Shown here one piece after another: positions 1 to 6,724 of a DNA stretch of 11,526 bases. The notes beneath the pieces are model-generated. The model was not told where the DNA came from. It saw only the letters and a list, made by a program, of their open reading frames with translations, and ran no database searches. Made by a program: the position numbers and the translations under genes. Numbering within the stretch: the first letter of the stretch is position 1; every line of letters begins with the position of its first letter. Origin of the DNA: an uncultured Sutterella sp. (GTDB lineage: Bacteria; Pseudomonadota; Gammaproteobacteria; Burkholderiales; Burkholderiaceae_F); NCBI GenBank assembly GCA_900554375.1, contig USHK01000016.1, positions 1 to 11,526 on the forward strand, given 5' to 3'.

Positions 1-47
1 GAGATTCATGAGCGTCTCGTGGGCTCGGAGATGTGTATAAGAGACAG
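1..47. other. Illumina Nextera adapter and i7 index (non-genomic)
   Basis: Positions 14-47 match the 34-base Nextera transposase read-2 adapter, ending in the 19-base mosaic end AGATGTGTATAAGAGACAG. Positions 1-5 (GAGAT) match the tail of the Illumina P7 primer, so positions 6-13 (TCATGAGC) sit exactly where the 8-base i7 index belongs; from memory this is the adapter-strand form of Nextera XT index N714. The whole segment is library-construction sequence left at a contig end. Genomic DNA begins at 48. Translation of the adapter on the minus strand gives the tail [13 protein letters not shown], a known contaminant peptide in protein databases. Confidence 0.97.
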
Positions 48-230
48 GTACTGAACATAAGTCGGGACATCGCTGGCACGGACGACCACAATTCTCAGAT
101 CCGGATTATTCGTCCCGATGATGAGCTTTCGGGAAGTCTCCGGATCTTCTAACGGAAATATTCCAGCTGCAGCTAAAAACGGAAGAGTTTCGGTAAAAAT
201 TCTTCCCTTTGATAATGCCAAAGTAATCAT
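48..230 (-). CDS. hisG: ATP phosphoribosyltransferase, N-terminal fragment (truncated by adapter)
   Basis: HisG catalyses the first step of histidine biosynthesis, joining ATP and PRPP to give phosphoribosyl-ATP in the cytoplasm. Only the first 61 residues are genomic. They start [20 protein letters not shown], the typical HisG opening with its LSKGR motif, and include the [14 protein letters not shown] segment. The very short N-terminus resembles the short-form enzyme of Betaproteobacteria (about 210-220 residues), which needs the HisZ regulatory partner; family form is inferred. The ATG at 228-230 overlaps the murA TGA by four bases (ATGA), implying translational coupling. The reading frame continues to position 6 only by running through the adapter, so residues after Tyr61 are artefactual. 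The rest of the gene and presumably the his operon lie beyond the contig end. Confidence 0.93.
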
Positions 231-1480
231 GCTTTTACTCTCTTAATCTTGGCACCGAGGAACGAAAGTTTCTGTTCCATTTTTTCGTAGCCGCGATCCA
301 AGTGATAAATACGATCCACCGTGGACTCGCCTTCGGCAGCCAACGCGGCAATCACCAACGCAGCACTGGCGCGCAGGTCCGTCGCCATCAGCGGAGCGCC
401 TGAAAGACGTTCGACACCGCGTACGACAGCGTTGTTTCCATCAATCGTGATATCGGCACCTAACCGCTGGAGTTCGGGAACGTGCATAAAGCGATTTTCA
501 AAGATTGTCTCGGCAACGTGTGAAGCGCCCTTAGCGGTCGTATTGAGTGCCATAAACTGCGCCTGCATATCCGTCGGAAATCCCGGATAGGGAGCCGTAC
601 GAATATCCACCGCTCGGTGCTCTCCCCTGCCGTCAACTTCAATCCAATCCTCGCCCGTCGTCACTTTGGCACCTGCTTCCTCGAGCTTCTCGAGCACTGC
701 CGTCAGAGTGTGCGGATCGCAGTCTGTGACTCGGATGTTACCTTTTGTCATCACAGCCGCCGCCAGGAAACTCCCGACTTCGATACGGTCGGAGATCACA
801 CGGTAGGTGGTTCCGTGAAGCTTTTTCACGCCTTCGATTTCCATCTGCGGAGAACCGATGCCCTTGATCTTGGCACCCATCTTGACTAAGCAGTGCGCTA
901 AGTCAGCGACTTCCGGCTCGCGGGCGGCATTTGCGAGCATCGTGGTACCCTCAGCCAAGACAGCCGCCATTAAAAGATTTTCGGTTCCCGTCACAGTAAC
1001 CATGTCCGTCACGATATTGGTTCCGACCAGTTTGCCGGCATGTGCGGTGACGTATCCATGTTCAATAGAAATGTCGGCTCCGAGTGCTTTCAGCCCTTTA
1101 ATATGCTGATCCACCGGACGAGCGCCGATCGAACATCCGCCCGGCAGCGACACTTTGGCTTTTCCAAAACGTGCGAGCAGCGGTCCTAGCACCAGGATGG
1201 AGGCACGCATCGTTTTAACTAAATCATAAGGAGCTTCCGTCGACGTGATATGTGAGGCATCAATGGTCACTTTATGACCTTCCTGCGTCACTTTGCAGCC
1301 AAGTTCCTCTAAAAGCTTAAGCATGGTGTGAACGTCTGCCAGGTCAGGCACGTTCACAAAAGTCATCGGCTCATCAGTAAGAAGTGCGCAAGCCAAGAGG
1401 GGAAGAGCCGCATTTTTAGCTCCTGAGGCCTTGATCTCACCCTCTAGCGCAACACCGCCGGTGATAATTAATTTTTGCAC
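227..1480 (-). CDS. murA: UDP-N-acetylglucosamine 1-carboxyvinyltransferase
   Basis: MurA transfers enolpyruvate from PEP to UDP-GlcNAc, the first committed step of peptidoglycan precursor synthesis in the cytoplasm; it is the fosfomycin target. The 417-residue product matches the usual length (E. coli 419). Visible signatures are the N-terminal [12 protein letters not shown] with Lys22-Asn23, the active-site loop [11 protein letters not shown] with the fosfomycin-reactive Cys116, the FPTDMQAQ motif with the proposed base Asp304, and LDRGYE near the C-terminus with Arg396. The two-fold repeated fold of EPSP-synthase relatives spans the whole chain. The ATG at 1478-1480 has a GGAG ribosome site seven bases upstream. 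murA is followed by hisG with an ATGA overlap, a common Burkholderiales arrangement. It lies 128 bp behind bcsG with a stem-loop and a direct repeat between, so a separate promoter is likely, though no strong -35/-10 pair is visible. Confidence 0.97.
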   Translation of the reverse strand: MQKLIITGGVALEGEIKASGAKNAALPLLACALLTDEPMTFVNVPDLADVHTMLKLLEELGCKVTQEGHKVTIDASHITSTEAPYDLVKTMRASILVLGPLLARFGKAKVSLPGGCSIGARPVDQHIKGLKALGADISIEHGYVTAHAGKLVGTNIVTDMVTVTGTENLLMAAVLAEGTTMLANAAREPEVADLAHCLVKMGAKIKGIGSPQMEIEGVKKLHGTTYRVISDRIEVGSFLAAAVMTKGNIRVTDCDPHTLTAVLEKLEEAGAKVTTGEDWIEVDGRGEHRAVDIRTAPYPGFPTDMQAQFMALNTTAKGASHVAETIFENRFMHVPELQRLGADITIDGNNAVVRGVERLSGAPLMATDLRASAALVIAALAAEGESTVDRIYHLDRGYEKMEQKLSFLGAKIKRVKA

Positions 1481-1510
1481 TGAACAACTCCAATCGAATC
1501 AGCGTCTTGA

Positions 1511-1530
1511 GCGTTAACCTCTGCGTTAAC
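1511..1530. repeat. 8-bp direct repeat upstream of murA
   Basis: GCGTTAAC occurs at 1511-1518 and again at 1523-1530, separated by CTCT, giving a 12-bp period. Each copy contains the palindrome GTTAAC. It lies 31-50 bases ahead of the murA start codon. It could be a protein-binding site; no known regulator is recognised. Confidence 0.5.
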
Positions 1531-1562
1531 TCTCTTAATTTATGGACAAAATGAGTTTAAAG

Positions 1563-1590
1563 CGTGATCTCGAGTTTAACGAAGATCACG
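1563..1590 (-). terminator. Inverted repeat between bcsG and murA, possible weak terminator
   Basis: CGTGATCT at 1563-1570 and AGATCACG at 1583-1590 form a perfect 8-bp stem with a 12-base loop. On the minus strand an A-rich stretch precedes it and CTTTAAACTCATTTTG follows, so the U-tract is poor for an intrinsic terminator. It may reduce read-through from bcsG into murA or act as an operator or RNA processing site. The palindrome is seen; the function is inferred. Confidence 0.4.
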
Positions 1591-1608
1591 GACAAGATTT
1601 TTTGATTT

Positions 1609-3261
1609 CTATTTTGCGTATTCCCGCCAGTCCTTGTTGTCCATCTTGACGTAGTCCTTGCCTTGATAGTTCACGACTTTGGCATTCGCGTTTTCGGAAA
1701 CGGAATGCGTCTGAGGAAGATCTTTTACCAGGTCCTTAAGGGGAACTTCACCCTCGGGCTTTCCGAAGTAATTCGCCTCCAGAACGCGCCCGATCAGGGA
1801 ACTCACAGCGAGATAGCTGGTCTTAGTATCCACGGTAACCGGACTGTCGGCAGGCGTTACCCCGATGAATTTCACCAAAGCAGGTACATGTGTAATCGCC
1901 GGGCTCGGAATATCGCGCAGGTGAGCCACCTGAACTTTATCGCCCTTTTCCGCAGCACCGTGTTCCGGCACAACAACCAGCATGACCTTGCGGCCGCTCT
2001 TTTCCAAGTCGGCAATCAGGCTGCCTAAGTCATCAAGCATGGCCTGAGCTCTCGGTTTAAACGGAGCCAAACGGCGTTTATTGGCAAAACGGTTGCCGTC
2101 GTGCAGCGCGATCATGTTGATGAACGTCGCGCTTCTTCCTCCCTTGTCGGCCGAAATCGTGTTTTCAAAGTCTTTAAAGACTGCGCGAGCGTCCCCGATC
2201 GGCTCCTCGTCAAAAGAGTCATAGCGTTTGGGATATTTCATATCCGCAAGCTGAGGAGATAGACCAGCCAAGTGACGCAGACTTTGATAGAAGTTATCGT
2301 ACTTACCGCTGTGGTCCATGAAAACGTGCTGGTTGTAGCCTAAGCGGGCCAAGCGGTTCATGATTTCGCAGTCGGGGTTGCGGCCTTCGTACAAATCTTC
2401 GTGAGAAGGCTGTCCGCAGACGGATTTCAGCAGACGAAGCGCCGCCGGCCCCGAATAAGAGGTGGCCGAGTTAAAGTTTTCAAAACGAATATTAAATTGC
2501 TTGAGGACCTCATGATTTTCAAGGCCGACAGCCTTCAGGTCATCGTTGGAAAGCGAACAAATATTTAGCAGCAGTATGTCGAACGGCGTTGAATCTTTTG
2601 CCAGTTTGTCGGGCCATTCGGCCCTGCGGTCCTTTTCTGCGTCGTGGAACCGTTTCAGCCATTCGTCAAGATTTTTCGAAGTTGGCTCGGCAGTCTGCGG
2701 AATCAGATCTGTCTTTGCCTCCTCTTCGGGCGCTTTCTTTACGTTGTCCGCCGAAGCAATCACCTCTGTCGCAGGAGCCGGCGCTCTGAGGTTGGCAATA
2801 AACGGCTGCCAAATCGGAGCGCATAGAAGAACCACCAGGTAGCCGACCGTAAACGTCGTTACGCGAACGTAGTCCCGTATCGCGTAATAAATGATGATGA
2901 GCGCAATGCCGGCGCCGATCATCTCAAAGTTCAAAAAGTTCAGAGCCGACTCAAAGAGATAGCCGCTTTCCATCGCCGCAAGATTGTGGAAATTTCCTCG
3001 AATGCTGTCTAATCCCGGCAACCAGCTTTCGGAATAAAGCAGTGCGGCTGCACAAACCACTGCAATCAATGTGCGCAGCCAGCGCAGATAACGGTTTCCG
3101 ATCGGAAAGAGAACAAAAACGAGGAGCAGAACATTCTGCAGCAGATTCAGCGAGAGATAACCGAACCCTCCGAGTAAAAATTCTCCGATAAAAAATACAT
3201 TCCACAGACCGAGGCCGGTCCATTTCACTTTTGTCTGCTTGTTTTTTTCAGTCTCAGCCAT
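1609..3261 (-). CDS. bcsG: Cellulose phosphoethanolamine transferase BcsG
   Basis: BcsG is an inner-membrane enzyme that, in E. coli, moves phosphoethanolamine from phosphatidylethanolamine onto C6 of cellulose glucose units in the periplasm. The 550-residue product (E. coli 559) has about five hydrophobic segments within residues 20-160, a Pro/Ala/Glu-rich linker (about 160-195) and a zinc-dependent alkaline-phosphatase-like periplasmic domain from about 225. Active-site landmarks are intact and equally spaced to E. coli: Cys235 in LNICSLS, nucleophile Ser270 in SATSYSGPAA, His387 in ALHDGN, and Glu433-His434 in VVVPEHG. The C-terminal LPQT..VSEN segment also matches. It starts 18 bp after bcsZ, so it is co-transcribed; the ribosome site is weak. 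In E. coli bcsG belongs to the divergent bcsEFG unit and is recruited through BcsF. Here it is embedded in the bcsABZ operon and bcsE and bcsF are not seen. Automated pipelines may label it sulfatase. Confidence 0.95.
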   Translation of the reverse strand: MAETEKNKQTKVKWTGLGLWNVFFIGEFLLGGFGYLSLNLLQNVLLLVFVLFPIGNRYLRWLRTLIAVVCAAALLYSESWLPGLDSIRGNFHNLAAMESGYLFESALNFLNFEMIGAGIALIIIYYAIRDYVRVTTFTVGYLVVLLCAPIWQPFIANLRAPAPATEVIASADNVKKAPEEEAKTDLIPQTAEPTSKNLDEWLKRFHDAEKDRRAEWPDKLAKDSTPFDILLLNICSLSNDDLKAVGLENHEVLKQFNIRFENFNSATSYSGPAALRLLKSVCGQPSHEDLYEGRNPDCEIMNRLARLGYNQHVFMDHSGKYDNFYQSLRHLAGLSPQLADMKYPKRYDSFDEEPIGDARAVFKDFENTISADKGGRSATFINMIALHDGNRFANKRRLAPFKPRAQAMLDDLGSLIADLEKSGRKVMLVVVPEHGAAEKGDKVQVAHLRDIPSPAITHVPALVKFIGVTPADSPVTVDTKTSYLAVSSLIGRVLEANYFGKPEGEVPLKDLVKDLPQTHSVSENANAKVVNYQGKDYVKMDNKDWREYAK

Positions 3262-3279
3262 GCTCAGAACTTGAATTTA

Positions 3280-4374
3280 TTAATTTTTAGGGGTCATTGT
3301 TTTAACGGCCATGTTGTCCGTCGGCAGGATCAGACGCCCCTTCTCGTCGAATGCGTAGGCGCGGTTATCAAAGCCCAGTCCGAAAACGGTCAGCACGTTG
3401 CGGTAGTAATTATCGCCCTTCATTTCCGTCGTAGACAAAACCGTGCGGATCACAGCACCGGCTTTGTCGGCAGCTACGTAAGGCAGGAAGCAAGCACCGA
3501 AAGCGTTAACCTGACGATTGTTGACGCTCATATCCCCGATATTGACTTTTTCCGGCGGAATGTTAGTAGTCTTGACCAAGTTAATCATCGGCTCGTACTG
3601 TCGCATTAGGACTTCATAGTTCTGATCTTTAGGCGACAGAATGCCGGACCACAAATAGGTTCTGATCGCGTTATAACTGCCTTCCATCTTTTGAGGGTCG
3701 ACGAGACGCCCTTGAGCATCAAACTTAGCCCAGTCAGGCGCAACACCGGTCGGAGAACACCTCACCATCGCGTTAATCGAACCCTCCAGTACCTGAAGCC
3801 AGTAGGAGTCGTAGTCGGCGAAGCGACGCAGGATGTGCGGCGGATAGTAGCTCGGGTTAATCGTAATGACGCCCTTCTCTTCAAAACCGACACGCCCCGG
3901 CAGTAGGACTTTTCCGACGGTCGGCACATCTCGAACAAGCTCCTTAAGCTTGGCAAGATATCCGTCAGCCTTTGGTAAATAAGAAGGATCGTTCCAAATA
4001 CGCGCAGCCTCGATGAGACAGTAGGCAATCCACATATCCGAGTCGGTCGCGTTATTAGTATCCAGTATCTTGCCTGTACCATTGGGCTTGCCGTCCGGAA
4101 TGCCCCAAAGCCAAGCCGGCTGATTTTCGCCGAGATTCTTTTCCGTCCAGGCGAACATTTCATCAAAAGCCTTCTTGTCATTTGCAACCAACGCGAAGAA
4201 CATTCCATAGGACTGTCCTTCCGAGGTCGTGATGAGCTTAGCCTCGCTGTAGTCGACCACGCGGCCCTCAGCCGTAAGGTTCGACGCTTTGAATTGATCC
4301 CAAAGTTCCCACGCACACACAGGAGTCGCAAAAACAGCAGAGATCAGGCAGGCAAGGAGAAATTTCTTTTTCAT
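3280..4374 (-). CDS. bcsZ: Periplasmic GH8 endoglucanase BcsZ with altered catalytic base
   Basis: BcsZ is the periplasmic glycoside hydrolase family 8 endo-beta-1,4-glucanase of cellulose operons, thought to trim or release misfolded glucan. The 364-residue product (E. coli 368) has a signal peptide of about 20 residues ending near PVCAW. The general acid Glu52 sits in ITTSEGQSYGMFFAL, and Asp111/Asp113 in the ATDSDMWIAY motif line the substrate groove. The PAWLWG, LLPGRVGF, PSYYPP and APDW motifs are also as in E. coli. The striking difference is Asn235 in GSYNAIRTYLW, where E. coli BcsZ has its catalytic base Asp243 (SSYDAIRVYMW). The codon at 3670-3672 reads AAC on the minus strand, one base from GAC. 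The start lies 14 bp after bcsB with a good GAGGGA ribosome site. Some GH8 enzymes carry Asn here and use another base, so activity may be changed rather than lost. Confidence 0.95.
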   Translation of the reverse strand: MKKKFLLACLISAVFATPVCAWELWDQFKASNLTAEGRVVDYSEAKLITTSEGQSYGMFFALVANDKKAFDEMFAWTEKNLGENQPAWLWGIPDGKPNGTGKILDTNNATDSDMWIAYCLIEAARIWNDPSYLPKADGYLAKLKELVRDVPTVGKVLLPGRVGFEEKGVITINPSYYPPHILRRFADYDSYWLQVLEGSINAMVRCSPTGVAPDWAKFDAQGRLVDPQKMEGSYNAIRTYLWSGILSPKDQNYEVLMRQYEPMINLVKTTNIPPEKVNIGDMSVNNRQVNAFGACFLPYVAADKAGAVIRTVLSTTEMKGDNYYRNVLTVFGLGFDNRAYAFDEKGRLILPTDNMAVKTMTPKN

Positions 4375-4388
4375 GTCGTCAGTCCCTC

Positions 4389-6653
4389 TTAGTTACGGCG
4401 GTTGCGGAAACGAATCAAAGAATGCATTAGGTAGTAGATACCGCCGGCAAAGAGCAACGCGCACACAAGCGTAAAGAGCACGAGAAGCAGCGGCTGATCA
4501 AGCAGCGAATACCAAACCCTCTGATGCCACGGCAGGGACCCCGTATAGTAGTCAGGACCGACCATGTAGCTGGCAGGCTGAGCATTCGGTTTAAAAATGG
4601 CAACACCTCCCCCGACCATCTTCAAGTCACCGGGATTCATCAGGCGTTTGTTCAGAAGATAGCTTCCGTCTTGTCCGTCCCCAAGCAACGCGACTACGGA
4701 GCGGCCGCTGCCGTAAGGAGATTCATACTGGGCAATCGTGGCAATACCGGTATCTTCTGTCACAGTCGACTGGGGCGCTTCATCCTTGGTCTTCGCACCG
4801 AAGTTCGTCTTCAAGTTGCCTTTAACTTTTTCTAAAATAACCTCGGGCTCAAGCTTATCAAGGTTACCGATATCAGCACTATTCTCCGCAAAGATCAGAA
4901 TATCGCGATGCTGTGCGTTGTCATTCTGAATTGCGGAGTCAAATTTAACTTTCGTAACGGGATAGCCTGTCTGGGCACCGAAGCGACCCATCGTATTGAG
5001 CATCGTCGTCATAACATTGGCCGGCGCATCTTTTTTCATGAGCACCAGCGTCTGAGACAAATCCGCGTACTTTGTAAACGGATAGCCGCTCACAGTAAAG
5101 AGCTTCAAATCCGGTAGGCGGGCAAAGTGATAGAAACCGGAGAAGTCGATCGTGGAATTCGGATCAATTTCAACCTGATTCGGAATCAGAGTCACGGATT
5201 TGCAGTTAGCCTGAGTTCCGCCGTCCACGGCCAACCCGTATTGGAAGTCAAATGTCAGTTGGTTCTCGGCAGACAACAGTCGGCTCGGAATCGACGTGTT
5301 ATTCCATAAATTAGCCAGGCCGTTAAGGAACGAGAACTGCGACATAAAAGAGTTGCTCGTCTTTGTTGGGCTTAGGTCGTAGGACTCAACCAGCTGATCG
5401 TTAAGCAGGAAACGCATCTGTGCCGGTTCGCCGCCCATCGGCCGAGTGTAGCGGTAACGCAGATCCAGATTCACATTGCTGCGGTTAACCATGAACAGGT
5501 CAGGCGGCAGACGCACGTCAAGTTTGATCGGAGCCGGATGAAGACCGGTACTCGTGAGCTGGCCGCGATACTTGGAAAGTTTTTCAAACGGAATCTTTTG
5601 ATCGGTGCTTACCCAGGCCGGTGCATCGTAGGCTTTGCGGTCCGGCTCTCCCTTAAAGTTTTCGACGGTTACCATGCCGCCGGCAATGCCGGCGTCCGAT
5701 GTCGCTAAATAACGTGCCGCTGTCAGCAAATCATCGGCGTTGCGTCCTGCGATCACCAGAACCTTGGCATAAAGACTATTGGGTGCATTAACGATTGAAA
5801 TCGTCGGTGCTTCGACCTGCGGGAGAAATTTCAAGAAATCCGGACGATTGTCGTTAGTAACAAAGGCGACGTAATTTTGCTCGGCGGGCTGCTCGTTGTA
5901 ATAGACCGGGAACTCGATGCCGCGCCATTCGGAACGTACGCCGCCCCAAGAGGCAAGCACTGCGGCTGCTTCTTTGAATCGACTGTCAGGAGCAGAGGCA
6001 AAAACCATCGGCAGCGTCGTTGCGGCAGGACTAATGGTATTGACAAAGGGTGCCGGAAGAATCGAAAGGTCATTAGCCAAACGCAGCTTCTGTGTGTTCA
6101 GCGACAGGTAGCTCGAAGAATCGACTGTCAGCCATAAGGCGGGATTCGCAGGGGAACCGCAAATCTGGGTGTACTGACCGACAAATTCCAACGTCAAACG
6201 GTTGGAGCTGTCAAATTGCTTTGCATTGAGGTCAACCGTTGCAGAAACCTGGTTACCCAGCTGATCCTTAGTAATTGGAAGGCTTTTCTGCAGCTGACCG
6301 TTTAAGTACACGTTTAGCTGGCTCTGCTGAGGTATCAACGCCGGGGACGGTGTATACCGAAGCGTAACCGAAGCCTTAGAAATGAGATCGTTTTTTGCTG
6401 AATAAAAGCGGAAAGATCTTTCGTTATAGATGCCGGTCATCTTGATCTGTTCAATCGCTCCTTCCGTGGAGTAGTTAAACAGCGGGGTGTCTTTGCGGAT
6501 AACCGGGATTTCGTCCGTCCGGAAGGTAGGCTGAGCATCCCTAATGAAGGTCACGGGATCGGGAGCAGCAGATGCAACGCTCGAAAAAGCTGCACTCAGC
6601 GCACAAAGCACTGTACCGGAGAGAAGAAGAGAGAATCTTTTGTTCTTAAACAT
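4389..6653 (-). CDS. bcsB: Cellulose synthase periplasmic subunit BcsB
   Basis: BcsB pairs with BcsA and guides the emerging glucan through the periplasm; its C-terminal membrane helix is needed for BcsA activity. The 754-residue product (E. coli 779) has a signal peptide cleaved near residue 29 (SVASA|AP). The usual order follows: a first carbohydrate-binding domain (about 60-190), a first flavodoxin-like domain (about 195-340), a second carbohydrate-binding domain (about 370-515), a second flavodoxin-like domain (about 520-690), and a membrane helix (about 721-743) ending in a basic tail RFRNRRN. Domain limits are estimated from family layout. Each carbohydrate-binding half has one exported Cys (Cys165 and Cys484). 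It begins 71 bp after bcsA, a longer gap than elsewhere in the operon, with only a weak ribosome site (GGAAG about 14 bases upstream of ATG). Confidence 0.95.
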   Translation of the reverse strand: MFKNKRFSLLLSGTVLCALSAAFSSVASAAPDPVTFIRDAQPTFRTDEIPVIRKDTPLFNYSTEGAIEQIKMTGIYNERSFRFYSAKNDLISKASVTLRYTPSPALIPQQSQLNVYLNGQLQKSLPITKDQLGNQVSATVDLNAKQFDSSNRLTLEFVGQYTQICGSPANPALWLTVDSSSYLSLNTQKLRLANDLSILPAPFVNTISPAATTLPMVFASAPDSRFKEAAAVLASWGGVRSEWRGIEFPVYYNEQPAEQNYVAFVTNDNRPDFLKFLPQVEAPTISIVNAPNSLYAKVLVIAGRNADDLLTAARYLATSDAGIAGGMVTVENFKGEPDRKAYDAPAWVSTDQKIPFEKLSKYRGQLTSTGLHPAPIKLDVRLPPDLFMVNRSNVNLDLRYRYTRPMGGEPAQMRFLLNDQLVESYDLSPTKTSNSFMSQFSFLNGLANLWNNTSIPSRLLSAENQLTFDFQYGLAVDGGTQANCKSVTLIPNQVEIDPNSTIDFSGFYHFARLPDLKLFTVSGYPFTKYADLSQTLVLMKKDAPANVMTTMLNTMGRFGAQTGYPVTKVKFDSAIQNDNAQHRDILIFAENSADIGNLDKLEPEVILEKVKGNLKTNFGAKTKDEAPQSTVTEDTGIATIAQYESPYGSGRSVVALLGDGQDGSYLLNKRLMNPGDLKMVGGGVAIFKPNAQPASYMVGPDYYTGSLPWHQRVWYSLLDQPLLLVLFTLVCALLFAGGIYYLMHSLIRFRNRRN

Positions 6654-6724
6654 ATCTGACTGTGATCTTCCGAATTATTTGTTAATCAGTAATATTTCTA
6701 ACTTCGTAAGATTTTAGTTCGTTA

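Noticed and set aside
6..47. The last 13 residues of the hisG frame as a novel C-terminus
   Set aside because: They are translated Nextera adapter, not genomic sequence.
1609..3261. Reading bcsG as a generic sulfatase or LPS lipid A pEtN transferase
   Set aside because: The ICSLS, SYSGPAA, LHDGN and VPEHG motifs, the C-terminal LPQT..VSEN segment and the place in a bcs operon are specific to BcsG.
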